Shown: positions 1 through 6,727 of the stretch, piece after piece | Layout: each line of letters opens with the position of its first letter | How positions within the stretch are numbered: the stretch's first letter is position 1 | Assembly (NCBI GenBank): GCA_017996515.1 | Contig: JAGOGU010000029.1 | Coordinates: 1 to 11,337, forward strand | DNA: 11,337 bases | From: Allobrachymonas sp. | GTDB taxonomy: Bacteria > Pseudomonadota > Gammaproteobacteria > Burkholderiales > Burkholderiaceae_C | Direction of reading: 5' to 3' | The notes under the pieces: generated by a model | Database searches by the model: none | The model's input: the letters and a program-made list of their open reading frames with translations, nothing else | Told to the model about the DNA's origin: nothing | Program-made: the position numbers and the translations under genes

Positions 1-143
1 TTGCTGGCAAACAAATGGTGAAACATGCCGGAACTGAGGCCGGTTTCCGCCGCCAGCAAACGCACCGAAAGCTGGCGGTAGCCATATTGAGGGTAAAGAT
101 GCATACCGGCTTCGATAAATTGTTCGCGGGCTGAAGATGACAT
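1..143 (-). CDS. TetR/AcrR-family transcriptional regulator, N-terminal fragment (runs off the left edge)
   Basis: Translating the minus strand from the ATG at 141-143 gives about 47 residues that form a TetR-type DNA-binding domain. There is an initial helix (AREQFIEAGMHLYPQYGY), then a helix-turn-helix (QLSVRLLAAETGLSSGMFHH) ending in LFAS. The spacing of the GY, SVR, AAE and GxFHHLF positions matches the family. The ligand-binding C-terminal domain lies outside the window, so the inducer and exact subfamily cannot be named. A predicted promoter (174-202) and a palindrome (160-175) directly upstream suggest the repressor controls its own gene. No good Shine-Dalgarno sequence precedes the ATG; an internal start is unlikely because the first helix begins within eight residues. 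Confidence 0.85.
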   Translation of the reverse strand, partial: MSSSAREQFIEAGMHLYPQYGYRQLSVRLLAAETGLSSGMFHHLFAS

Positions 144-159
144 AAGGTTTTTTTGAAAA

Positions 160-175
160 TTGGACAAGCGTCCAA
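160..175. promoter_or_regulatory. Palindromic operator 1, probable TetR-family binding site
   Basis: The sequence TTGGAC-AAGC-GTCCAA has perfect 6-bp arms around a 4-bp centre. It lies 17 bp upstream of the TetR-type start codon and overlaps the -10 and start-site zone of the promoter predicted at 174-202. That is the usual arrangement for TetR autorepression. A second copy with 14 of 16 positions identical (in inverted orientation) lies at 383-398. That the neighbouring regulator binds it is inferred. Confidence 0.65.
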
Positions 176-202
176 TCTAACTGAAACATTTGCTGAAATC
201 AA
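174..202 (-). promoter_or_regulatory. Predicted sigma-70 promoter of the TetR-family gene
   Basis: On the minus strand, TTGATT (197-202) and TAGATT (174-179) are separated by 17 bp, a good match to -35/-10 hexamers. Transcription would start near 167, inside operator 1. The call rests on hexamers and position only. Confidence 0.5.
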
Positions 203-382
203 ACAAAACATGCAAACGAGAGGAAATTCGAACGGGTAAAGCGATGCTGTCTGCGTTGGCGGATGCACGACAGGTTATTGCTGTAATCATGCTGAGAGAG
301 ACACAAACCAGTTCGCAGCAATTGGGTGCAGATCGAGGTGGAAGGGGACTGTGCTGTCTGCAATCCACGGTTGAAAGAATTA

Positions 383-398
383 TTGGACACTTGTCCAG
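383..398. promoter_or_regulatory. Palindromic operator 2, near-copy of operator 1
   Basis: TTGGAC-ACTT-GTCCAG has the same arm length and 4-bp centre as the palindrome at 160-175. Read on the opposite strand it matches that site at 14 of 16 positions. It lies 28 bp upstream of an ATG with a strong ribosome binding site (427). That is where an operator for a gene divergent from the TetR-type regulator would be expected. No clean -35/-10 pair could be assigned around it. Confidence 0.55.
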
Positions 399-426
399 TT
401 TAGCTGAATGTTGGGGAGGGGAAAGT

Positions 427-492
427 ATGATGTTGCAAATGTTTACCATTTCCCCGGATGTGGTTGGAGCGTACATCTTTGGGTGTTTATAA
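427..492 (+). CDS. Very short ORF with strong RBS; possible peptide or 5' remnant of a lost target gene
   Basis: This is a 21-codon ORF (begins MMLQMFTIS, ends FGCL). It is preceded by GGGGAGGGG at 413-421, giving a good Shine-Dalgarno match about 7 nt before the ATG, and by operator 2. I do not recognise the peptide. No other frame after the stop at 490-492 continues into a recognisable protein. The initiation signals look better than chance while the coding part does not. It could be a genuine small peptide, the start of a gene destroyed by deletion or frameshift, or an accident of a purine-rich stretch. Confidence 0.25.
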   Translation: MMLQMFTISPDVVGAYIFGCL

Positions 493-723
493 GCGATTAG
501 CTATCGCGTGCGGAAAGCATAAATCGCGGGCAAAATCATCGGGCAGCAGTCGACGGCATTTAGGTGCGCGTCGATACCCATGGTGGTGACTACTACGCTG
601 CCCATCAGATGAATAAACTACTGTGCCGGTACGGCGGCCACCAGATCACCCCGCGCCACGCCGCTTGGTGGATCAGCTGCAGCATCAAGGTCATATGGCG
701 GATGCTGTGCTGGCAGATATAGG

Positions 724-765
724 CACTTCAAATAAAAAAGCGACAGCGCAGGCTTCGCCTTATCG
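724..765. repeat. Direct repeat copy A (terminator-like element)
   Basis: These 42 bp match 1535-1576 at 38 of 42 positions in the same orientation. Weaker similarity continues to the right of both copies (GGCTCG followed by a degenerate stretch ending CGCATTT). The core is an intrinsic-terminator hairpin read on the minus strand. The two copies bracket the lipoprotein gene. Confidence 0.75.
731..758 (-). terminator. Rho-independent terminator downstream of the lipoprotein gene
   Basis: On the minus strand a GCGA/TCGC stem (740-743 with 755-758), continued by AGC/GCT (745-747 with 752-754) across a one-base bulge, closes a 4-nt loop. It is followed by six T and then ATTT. It is about 140 nt past the stop codon of the lipoprotein gene at 897, and is the likely 3' end of its transcript. 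The outermost pair present in the copy at 1550-1570 is lost here. Confidence 0.6.
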
Positions 766-896
766 TACTACTCGTACTGTCCTTAGGCTCGCTGTATTGC
801 CGCATTTTTGTTTAAAGAGAATATGGATGTCTTGTTGGGTTTTAGTAGCCTGTGTAGCGTGGTGTGCTCTGGGTGTCGCAAAGGGCGCAGCACGGC

Positions 897-1526
897 TTAT
901 GGCTTAATCCCACAGCGTTTTTTTTGTGCGTCGTATTGGGCTTGCGTTTGCCATGTGCCTCGATCATCAGATGGAGATAGCACGCCACTGCGATCAATTT
1001 CAATAGGGGCATCAAGAAACGCCTGCGATATCTTTTGCGCGACATCGCTCGCGGCAAATTTCTGTGCCAAACGCTCTTCTTCCATAGTCGGCGCAGGCAG
1101 CTCGCCCCTTTGGTAGGAGGAATCGCTTCCCGCTCGCAGGGCACGCAAGGTCACTATGGTGGGTTCAATCATTTTTTGCCCTGCACTGCTTTTGTAAAAA
1201 CCATCGGCATAAGCCAGCCCATCCGCTCCCACTGCCTGCAATAGCCGCGCTTTGACATCATCACGATAGACATTGTCGGCATCATCACTTAGCAGGCATT
1301 GGACGTCAGTTTCACTGATTGCCTGGCCTTTCCCCATGCTTATGATTCCAATATAGTTTACCGATGCGATTTTTAGCTTATCCACCCACAGTTGTACGGT
1401 GACAGAGTCATCTGCAATGGCTGCCGGCGTACTGGCGGTGTCTGCGGACGGTGCGGGTTTACAGGCACTGAGTATGGCGCCCAAGAGCAGAGCCGGTAAA
1501 AGGCGGGGAAATGGTTTTTTCATCAT
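897..1526 (-). CDS. Hypothetical lipoprotein, 209 aa, possible DUF2059-like core
   Basis: The N-terminus is a lipoprotein signal: two Lys at 3-4, a hydrophobic stretch, and a lipobox LSAC with the acylated Cys at 22. A Pro/Ala/Ser/Thr-rich linker follows (about 24-40), then a soluble domain. The product should be membrane-anchored in the periplasm; residues 23-24 (Lys-Pro) are not the Asp that retains inner-membrane lipoproteins, so the outer membrane is likely. The stretch DGFYKSSAGQKMIEPT (about residues 108-123) resembles the FY-S-AG-KM pattern of DUF2059 proteins, but this is by eye and weak. Function unknown. An ATG follows immediately at residue 2, so the start is uncertain by one codon. 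The gene starts only about 15 nt beyond the T-tract of the terminator at 1541-1570. It therefore has no room for its own promoter after that terminator. Confidence 0.8.
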   Translation of the reverse strand: MMKKPFPRLLPALLLGAILSACKPAPSADTASTPAAIADDSVTVQLWVDKLKIASVNYIGIISMGKGQAISETDVQCLLSDDADNVYRDDVKARLLQAVGADGLAYADGFYKSSAGQKMIEPTIVTLRALRAGSDSSYQRGELPAPTMEEERLAQKFAASDVAQKISQAFLDAPIEIDRSGVLSPSDDRGTWQTQAQYDAQKKRCGIKP

Positions 1527-1534
1527 TGCATAGT

Positions 1535-1576
1535 CACTTCAAATAAAAAGGCGACAGCGCTGGCTTCGCCTTGCCG
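1535..1576. repeat. Direct repeat copy B (terminator-like element)
   Basis: This is the partner of copy A at 724-765, with four mismatches in 42 bp. Minus-strand open frames running through both copies end with the same peptide pattern (RRS-x-RCR-x-FI then stop). That is a consequence of the shared DNA rather than evidence for a protein. Confidence 0.75.
1541..1570 (-). terminator. Rho-independent terminator downstream of psd
   Basis: On the minus strand GGCGA/TCGCC (1550-1554 with 1566-1570), plus AGC/GCT (1556-1558 with 1563-1565) and a 4-nt loop, is followed by TTTTTATTT. It is the first good terminator after the psd stop at 1835, some 265 nt away. It lies immediately before the lipoprotein start codon at 1526. 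It could therefore also act as an attenuator for that gene. Confidence 0.7.
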
Positions 1577-1834
1577 CACGATTTGTCATCTCTTTGGCTC
1601 GTCGCATGGCGCGCATTTGCCGTACCAACGCTTCAAATGCGGCGCCGTATTTTTGCTGTAGCAACTTGCTGACACAAGCTTCTTTGCCGGCAAAAAATTT
1701 CGTCGGGCAGCCGAAAAAAGCGCTGGTGGGGATGTTCAGCAGTTTGCAGCGCTGCAGCGATTCTGGCAGATCGTGCAGAAGCAGCCTCAGACGCAACCGA
1801 TCAAGCTGGTCAAGCCTCGCTTGGTCGGCGGTGG
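1577..1834 (-). other. psd to terminator B gap with an open minus-strand frame, possible gene remnant
   Basis: One minus-strand frame stays open from inside psd through this gap to a stop at 1539-1541. Between about 1600 and 1750 it reads like normal protein (NIPTSAFFGCPTKFFAGKEA, then SKLLQQKYGAAFEALVRQMR). It has no ATG or ribosome binding site of its own after psd ends, and its last residues run through the terminator repeat. I do not recognise the peptide. It may be the tail of a gene whose front was lost, or non-coding. No alternative gene is visible on the plus strand. Confidence 0.3.
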
Positions 1835-2491
1835 TTACTTTGGCGCCAGTTGCGCCAGTACCGTCGTGGTTGCAGACACCTTTTCGCCTGGTGCAACCAG
1901 GGGCTGCGCATCGGTCGGCAAATACACATCCACGCGCGAGCCGAAACGGATAAAGCCATAGCGCTGGCCGCGTTGCAGCACATCGCCCGGTTTCACGTAG
2001 CACAAAATGCGCCGCGCAATCAGCCCCGCCACTTGCACCAGTGTCACGGTCGTGCCGTTGCTGTCAATCACCACGGCATTGCGCTCGTTCTCGGTCGATG
2101 CCTTGTCCAGATCGGCATTGACAAAACTGCCGGGAAAGTACTGTACCTGCTGCACCGTACCCTGCACGGATGAGCGGTTGCTGTGCACATTGAACACATT
2201 CATGAACACGCTGATCAGCAAAGCCTCGCGGTTGGCGTAAGGGTCGCGCACGATTTCGACCTTGACAATGCGGCCGTCTGCCGGGCTGAGCACCACATCG
2301 GGCTGCTGGGGCACATTGCGGGGCGGATCGCGAAAAAACTGCACCACAAACAGCAGAATCAGCCAAAACGGCAGCGCATACCAAAAGCCCTGCCACCACT
2401 GCATGCCCACCGCCAGCACACATGCCAAGGCAATAAAAGGCCAGCCCTCGCGGGCAAGAATGGGGTGGGGATAAGAAGACGATGTACTCAT
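1835..2491 (-). CDS. psd: Phosphatidylserine decarboxylase proenzyme, short bacterial type
   Basis: Psd converts phosphatidylserine to phosphatidylethanolamine at the inner membrane, the last step of the main route to this lipid. The 218-residue product is of the short Psd class. It has hydrophobic segments at about 17-31 and 36-52, the SPADGR motif with Asp72, NVFNVHSNR with His103, and the self-cleavage site RFGSR. There the bond between Gly184 and Ser185 is cut and Ser185 becomes the pyruvoyl group of the small alpha chain. The start at 2491 ([10 protein letters not shown]) is chosen because homologues begin a few residues before YPHPxxAREGWPF. ATGs at 2500 and 2503 are possible, and none has a clear Shine-Dalgarno. 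It follows dgkA after 191 bp on the same strand. Its leader contains an inverted repeat (2519-2564). No phosphatidylserine synthase gene is adjacent. Confidence 0.96.
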   Translation of the reverse strand: MSTSSSYPHPILAREGWPFIALACVLAVGMQWWQGFWYALPFWLILLFVVQFFRDPPRNVPQQPDVVLSPADGRIVKVEIVRDPYANREALLISVFMNVFNVHSNRSSVQGTVQQVQYFPGSFVNADLDKASTENERNAVVIDSNGTTVTLVQVAGLIARRILCYVKPGDVLQRGQRYGFIRFGSRVDVYLPTDAQPLVAPGEKVSATTTVLAQLAPK

Positions 2492-2518
2492 GCAATTCAT
2501 CATGTTGTAAACAAGATG

Positions 2519-2564
2519 GCCTGCATTGTGGCACAGAGGGCATGCTGTTCCTGAAAATGCAGGC
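2519..2564 (-). repeat. Inverted repeat in the psd leader
   Basis: GCCTGCATT at 2519-2527 and AATGCAGGC at 2556-2564 are perfect 9-bp inverted arms around 28 bp, lying 28 bp upstream of the chosen psd start. A shorter CAGAG/CTCTG pairing overlaps it and could compete. If transcribed from upstream, the leader could fold near the psd initiation region. Its role is unknown. Confidence 0.4.
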
Positions 2565-2682
2565 TCTCTGACACTATTGGCGATTGAAAGGCAGTGGTCT
2601 TTTAACCGCTCATTACTATTCAGGCCATGCGCAACCCTCTTTTCTGGCGATCGGGCTGCGCGAGCAATCATTCGCACAATCA

Positions 2683-3093
2683 TTAGCGGTGATTGAGTAA
2701 CCCGCAAAAATGGGCAAGCGCCAGCACGGCCACCAGCACCATGGCGCAGCAGATGATGAAGATGGCGACTGATCCCAGGTCTTTGGCTTTTTTGATGGCG
2801 GGATGAATCTCTGGGGTGACGTGGTCGCACAGCACTTCGATGGCGGTGTTGAGCGCCTCGACGGCCAGCAGCACAAAGGCCAACACCAGCAGCATCAGGG
2901 TGTGCAAGGTGGGCCACAGAGCATACACCACACCTGTGGCTGCGATCAGCAGCAGTTCGCGCCGGGCGGCGCGTTCCCGGATGAGTACGCGCAAGCCGTC
3001 CAGCGAGTTGAGGCTGGCGCTTACGAGCGTGCCGCCTTTGCGGCGGGGGCGGAGTGTGTTTGCGGCGGGGGAGGGAGGCTTTTCATCAACCAT
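2683..3093 (-). CDS. dgkA: Diacylglycerol kinase (prokaryotic DgkA type)
   Basis: DgkA is a small inner-membrane enzyme that phosphorylates diacylglycerol with ATP to give phosphatidic acid, returning it to phospholipid synthesis. The 136-residue product has a charged cytoplasmic N-terminus, a surface helix (about 28-46) and three membrane segments (about 47-64, 66-83, 108-129). The family signature [12 protein letters not shown] (79-90) and KAKDLGSVA (102-110) are present. By alignment to E. coli DgkA, Glu86 corresponds to catalytic Glu76, Asn82 to Asn72, Lys104 to Lys94 and Asp105 to Asp95. The N-terminus is about 12 residues longer than in E. coli. The ATG at 3093 lacks a strong Shine-Dalgarno, but no in-frame alternative precedes the conserved helix. 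It is the phospholipid-metabolism neighbour of psd. Confidence 0.94.
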   Translation of the reverse strand: MVDEKPPSPAANTLRPRRKGGTLVSASLNSLDGLRVLIRERAARRELLLIAATGVVYALWPTLHTLMLLVLAFVLLAVEALNTAIEVLCDHVTPEIHPAIKKAKDLGSVAIFIICCAMVLVAVLALAHFCGLLNHR

Positions 3094-3273
3094 GTTGCTG
3101 CTTTTTTATTGTGAATTTTGTTGTGAGGAGGGATGTTGCAGGTGGCGCGCAATCAACAATGCGCCGCTAGAAATGTACCATTCAGTCCGTCTGTAACATT
3201 CTTCACCATACCCGCTCATCACGCCCGTGATACGGCCGGTCGCAATGCGGCGGGCATGATGGCGTATGCAGGT

Positions 3274-3939
3274 TTATTGGCCGCGAACGACGTCTGCGCC
3301 CGCTGGTGGCGTGAAGCGGAAGCTGGCCTGTGCCGCTTTGGTGCTGAACGGGCCAAATTCCATGACCGAACGCTGGCCGAAACTGTCCAAGATTTCCAGA
3401 CGGCGCAGTTGGCCGTTGTCAAAACCGATCATCACATCCTTGATTTGTGTGTCGGCCTGGCGCGGCACGGCTTTGACCCATTCCAGCTTGTCTTTGGCCG
3501 GGGCGTTTTCGAGCCGGAACTGTTTTTGCAGGGCGGCCACGCTGTTGCTGGAGGCCACCAGTGCGGCGGGCGATGCATTGAGCGCCGCAGCCTGCGGGCG
3601 TTGCGTGACCTGGTTCAGGTCGGCGTCGTACATCCACAGGGTTTTGCCGTCGGCCACGATGGTTTGGGCAAAAGGCTTGGTGTAGTCGAAGCGGAATTGC
3701 TGCGGGCGGTTGAAGGCAAACTGCCCGCTGCTGGTTTTGACGGCACCGGGCTTGTTGGCGTTGCTGACGGTTTGGGTAAAGCTGGCGGTGCCCGAGCGCA
3801 TGGTTTTGAGGTGCTGATCCAGTGCGGACAAGCCATCGGCCTGTGCCAGGCCATAGCAGGCCATGGTGGTGGCCAAAACAGCGGCAGCCTTGAGGTGGCC
3901 TTTGGCTGCCAGCAAAAAGGGGGGAGTGATTACTGCCAT
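3274..3939 (-). CDS. lolA: Outer-membrane lipoprotein carrier protein LolA
   Basis: LolA is the periplasmic chaperone that takes lipoproteins from the LolCDE transporter to LolB at the outer membrane. The 221-residue product begins with a signal peptide of about 34 residues ending AQA. The mature LolA fold follows, with typical stretches SGTASFTQTV, GQFAFNRPQQFRFDYTKPF, VADGKTLWMYDADLNQVTQR and the C-terminal FRFTPPAGADVV. The ATG at 3939 is preferred over an in-frame ATG at 3984, because AAGGAAG lies about 10 nt upstream of it and because it gives a sensible signal peptide. It lies 124 bp after ftsK on the same strand, a pairing common in Burkholderiales, and is probably cotranscribed. In many relatives lolA is followed by rarA and serS; here dgkA comes next. 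Confidence 0.95.
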   Translation of the reverse strand: MAVITPPFLLAAKGHLKAAAVLATTMACYGLAQADGLSALDQHLKTMRSGTASFTQTVSNANKPGAVKTSSGQFAFNRPQQFRFDYTKPFAQTIVADGKTLWMYDADLNQVTQRPQAAALNASPAALVASSNSVAALQKQFRLENAPAKDKLEWVKAVPRQADTQIKDVMIGFDNGQLRRLEILDSFGQRSVMEFGPFSTKAAQASFRFTPPAGADVVRGQ

Positions 3940-4021
3940 GGGTAATTGACTTCCTTTCAAAAAATGCAAAATATCGTGCTGCATCCATCATGGGTGCCGT
4001 GGGCATCATGGGAGTTGTGGG

Positions 4022-4044
4022 TGCGAACCGAATAACCGTTCGCA
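4022..4044 (-). repeat. Stem-loop between ftsK and lolA
   Basis: TGCGAAC (4022-4028) and GTTCGCA (4038-4044) are perfect 7-bp arms around a 9-bp loop, starting about 19 nt past the ftsK stop on the minus strand. No T-tract follows, so it is not a classical terminator. An mRNA-processing or 3' stabilising hairpin between the two cistrons is possible. Confidence 0.45.
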
Positions 4045-4063
4045 GGCCCCGTTCACTCAGGTT

Positions 4064-6463
4064 TCAGTCATCCTGGCGCAAGGGCACGAGGATTTCTCTT
4101 TGTCCGTTGTGCCCCATGCTGCTGACCATGCCGGCGTTTTCCATGTCTTCGAGCAGGCGCGCGGCGCGTTGGTAGCCGATGCGCAAGTGGCGTTGTACCA
4201 GCGAGATGCTGGCCTTGCGGTTCTTGAGCACGATTTCCACTGCCTGGTCGTACATGGGGTCCTTTTCTCCCCCGCCAAGGCCGCCGAGCGGATTATCTGT
4301 AACATTTCCCTCGCCATCGACCGTGCCGCCTTCGAGCACGCCTTCGATGTAGTTGGGTTCGCCGTGTTCTTTGAGGAAAGAGACGACGCGGTGCACTTCG
4401 TCATCGCTCACAAAAGCGCCATGTACCCGTGTGGGCAGGCCGTGGCCTGCGGGCAGATACAACATGTCACCCAACCCCAGCAGGTTTTCGGCGCCCATCT
4501 GGTCGAGGATGGTGCGGCTATCGACCTTGCTCGATACCTGAAACGCAATGCGCGTGGGGATATTGGCCTTGATGAGGCCGGTAATTACATCCACACTGGG
4601 GCGCTGGGTGGCCAGAATCAGGTGGATGCCGGCCGCACGCGCTTTTTGCGCCAGGCGGGCGATCAGCTCTTCGATTTTTTTGCCCACCACCATCATCAGG
4701 TCGGCCAGCTCGTCGATCACGATCACGATGTGCGGCAGGCGTTCCAGCGGCTCGGGCGATTCGGGCGTGAGGCTGAAGGGGTTGGGGATCAGCTCTTCGC
4801 GCGCGCGCGCTTCTTCGATGCGGGCGTTGTAGCCCGCCAGGTTGCGCACGCCCAGTTTGCTCATCAGGCGATAGCGGCGCTCCATTTCGCCCACGCACCA
4901 GTTCAGGCCGTGCGCGGCCTGCTTCATGTCGGTCACAACGGGCGCCAGCAGGTGCGGAATGCCTTCGTACACGCTCATTTCCAGCATCTTGGGGTCGATC
5001 ATGAGCAGGCGCACTTCGTCAGCGGTGGCTTTGTACAGCAGGCTCAGAATCATGGCGTTGATGCCCACCGATTTGCCCGAGCCCGTGGTGCCGGCCACCA
5101 GCACGTGCGGCATGCGCGCCAGATCCACCACAACGGGCGTGCCGATGATGTCTTTGCCCAACCCCATGGTCAGTAGCGATTTGCCTTCGTGGTAGGCGGT
5201 GGAGCCGAGCACTTCGCTCAGGTGGATGGTTTGGCGTCGCGCGTTGGGTAGTTCAAGCGCCATCAGGTTTTTGCCGGGAATGGTTTCGATCACGCGGATG
5301 GAAACCAGACTGAGCGCGCGTGCCAAATCCTTGGCCAGATTGACGATTTGCGAGCCTTTGACGCCGGTGTCGGGCTCGATTTCGTAGCGCGTAATCACGG
5401 GGCCGGGCATGGCAGCCACCACGCGCACTTGCACGCCAAAGTCTTTGAGCTTTTTCTCAATCAGGCGGCTGGTCATCTCCAGCGTGTCGTGGTCGATGCT
5501 TTCGGGGTTGTTTGGCGCAGGGTCTAGTAAATGGACCTGCGGCAGCTTGCTGTCGTTCGGATCCTGGAACAAGACTTGCTGACGCTCACGCGCTACGCGC
5601 GCGCTGGGGGCAGCTGCGGCAGCGGAGCGAGGGGTGCGCTCCATCACGACCGGCACAGCAGGTTTTTCGTGGTGTTGCTCCAGCTCTTGCTGTACCACGG
5701 CTTCGCGCTGGCGAGCGGCTTCTTGCCCTACGGCCAGGTCATGAGCCATCTCGCGGCGCTCACGCGCGGCGGTAAACCAACTCTCGATTCGCGCACCCAG
5801 CGATTCGGCCACGCGCAGCCACGAAAAGCGAAACACCCAAGCCATGCAACCCAGCAGCATCATGATGGCGATCACGGCCGAACCCGTAAAGCCCAGCCAG
5901 CGCAAGGCAACGGGCCCTATCAAAGCGCCCAGTACGCCACCGGCGCCATTGGGCAAGCTGGCGGGGTTGAGGTCGTAAAAGCGGCTCCATTCCAGCACGC
6001 AGCAAGCCAGCAGCAGCAGAAACAGGGCGATGCACCATGCTGTGCGGCTGCGCCACAGGCGTTGCGCCCACGTTGGCTTGGGCAGTTGGGCAGATGGCGA
6101 TATGTCGGTGCTTTGCCGGGCATGAGCCCAGCCGCGCAGCAGCCGCAACCAGGCCAGCGCCAGCGCCAAAAAGAGCATCCACACGCTACGCCCCAAAAAG
6201 AACAGGCTGATGTCGGAGATCAGCGCGCCCGTTTGCCCCAGCCAATTACTGGGCAAGTCGCGGCTGCCGGTCGTGCTCCAGGCCGGGTCAGCCGGGTGGT
6301 GGCTGAGCAGGGTGATGAGCCATACCGCTAGCGCCATCAGGCTGAACAGCAGCACAAGTTCCTGGCTGAACCGCTTGAGCACGCGTACCAGCAATGAGCG
6401 CTCAGCAGGCTTGGGTTCGGGCGTTTTACCGGTGCGTAACAGATAAGGAGCGGAAGATGTCAT
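4064..6463 (-). CDS. ftsK: DNA translocase FtsK
   Basis: FtsK is the septal, membrane-anchored ATPase that pumps DNA toward the chromosome terminus and activates XerCD resolution at dif during division. The 799-residue product has an N-terminal membrane domain with four hydrophobic segments (about 36-53, 87-110, 141-159, 193-213). A charged Glu/Gln/Arg/Ala-rich linker (about 214-320) follows, then the alpha/beta motor. Walker A GTTGSGKS is at 458-465 and Walker [11 protein letters not shown] at 579-588, with [20 protein letters not shown] after it. After a Gly-rich hinge comes the winged-helix gamma domain (about 735-797; [34 protein letters not shown]) that reads orientation sequences. The linker is short compared with E. 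coli FtsK. The ATG at 6463 is chosen; the frame extends to a TTG at 6490, but neither has a clear Shine-Dalgarno. lolA follows on the same strand. Confidence 0.97.
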   Translation of the reverse strand: MTSSAPYLLRTGKTPEPKPAERSLLVRVLKRFSQELVLLFSLMALAVWLITLLSHHPADPAWSTTGSRDLPSNWLGQTGALISDISLFFLGRSVWMLFLALALAWLRLLRGWAHARQSTDISPSAQLPKPTWAQRLWRSRTAWCIALFLLLLACCVLEWSRFYDLNPASLPNGAGGVLGALIGPVALRWLGFTGSAVIAIMMLLGCMAWVFRFSWLRVAESLGARIESWFTAARERREMAHDLAVGQEAARQREAVVQQELEQHHEKPAVPVVMERTPRSAAAAAPSARVARERQQVLFQDPNDSKLPQVHLLDPAPNNPESIDHDTLEMTSRLIEKKLKDFGVQVRVVAAMPGPVITRYEIEPDTGVKGSQIVNLAKDLARALSLVSIRVIETIPGKNLMALELPNARRQTIHLSEVLGSTAYHEGKSLLTMGLGKDIIGTPVVVDLARMPHVLVAGTTGSGKSVGINAMILSLLYKATADEVRLLMIDPKMLEMSVYEGIPHLLAPVVTDMKQAAHGLNWCVGEMERRYRLMSKLGVRNLAGYNARIEEARAREELIPNPFSLTPESPEPLERLPHIVIVIDELADLMMVVGKKIEELIARLAQKARAAGIHLILATQRPSVDVITGLIKANIPTRIAFQVSSKVDSRTILDQMGAENLLGLGDMLYLPAGHGLPTRVHGAFVSDDEVHRVVSFLKEHGEPNYIEGVLEGGTVDGEGNVTDNPLGGLGGGEKDPMYDQAVEIVLKNRKASISLVQRHLRIGYQRAARLLEDMENAGMVSSMGHNGQREILVPLRQDD

Positions 6464-6565
6464 GAAGGGTGTTGTGCACAAGCGGCGCAAAAATCTGCCA
6501 CTGAAAAGCGCGGCAGTGAAAATACTTTTGCATTGCGCTGCAACTATGCATCCAAAAAGCGTTTT

Positions 6566-6595
6566 TTAATATGGAACGTATTGTGCAATATGCAA
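6566..6595 (-). promoter_or_regulatory. Candidate promoter for ftsK
   Basis: On the minus strand TTGCAT (6590-6595) and TATTAA (6566-6571) are separated by 18 bp. They lie about 100 bp upstream of the ftsK start in the most AT-rich part of the gap. Hexamer match only; read-through from the upstream regulator gene is also possible. Confidence 0.35.
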
Positions 6596-6624
6596 AGGCC
6601 AAATGCTGTAACCAAGATGCACAT

Positions 6625-6653
6625 CACACGCAAGGCGTGTGCAAACGCACACA
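6625..6653. repeat. Two overlapping, mutually exclusive inverted repeats
   Basis: CACACGC-AAG-GCGTGTG (6625-6641) has perfect 7-bp arms. GTGTGC-AAAC-GCACAC (6637-6652) has perfect 6-bp arms and shares the central GTGTG, so in RNA only one can form at a time. In DNA terms 6638-6653 also reads TGTG-N8-CACA, the spacing of a Crp-type operator, though its inner bases differ from the TGTGA/TCACA consensus. No T-tract follows on either strand. Confidence 0.45.
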
Positions 6654-6727
6654 AAAGAGTTGTATGTGTATCGACATATTCCGCACGGCTGATGCATGCG
6701 GATGAATGGGCACTACCTGCTGATACG

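Larger units (their letters stand above)
493..896. other. About 400 bp without a supportable gene; possible decayed sequence
   Basis: Both strands were read through. Open frames here are short, lack ribosome binding sites and do not resemble a family I know. A minus-strand frame over roughly 515-720 gives protein-like stretches (for example VARGDLVAAVPAQ and, after a stop, FIHLMGSVVVTTMGIDAHL). It is interrupted by stops, so it could be a decayed gene, but I cannot name a parent. The only definable element is the terminator-like repeat copy at 724-765. Confidence 0.4.

Noticed and set aside
413..420. GGGGAGGG, matching the E. coli KOPS pattern GGGNAGGG; also at 3068-3075
   Set aside because: An eight-base pattern with seven fixed positions is expected about once or more by chance in a window of this size and composition, and the copy at 413 is better explained as a ribosome binding site. 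Two copies do not show chromosome-arm polarity.
728..805. 25-codon minus-strand ORF ending inside repeat copy A
   Set aside because: Its C-terminal residues match the end of the frame through copy B only because the DNA is repeated there. The frame reads through a terminator hairpin and has no ribosome binding site.
2492..2917. N-terminal extension of the psd frame into dgkA
   Set aside because: The frame is open by chance across the psd leader and overlaps dgkA in another frame. Known Psd proteins start a few residues before YPHPxxAREGWPF, which fits the start at 2491.
4100..5176. Long plus-strand open frame (358 codons) opposite ftsK
   Set aside because: It lies wholly antisense to the conserved motor domain of ftsK. 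Its His/Gln/Ala-rich composition is that of a reverse reading of GC-rich codons, and no family resemblance is seen.
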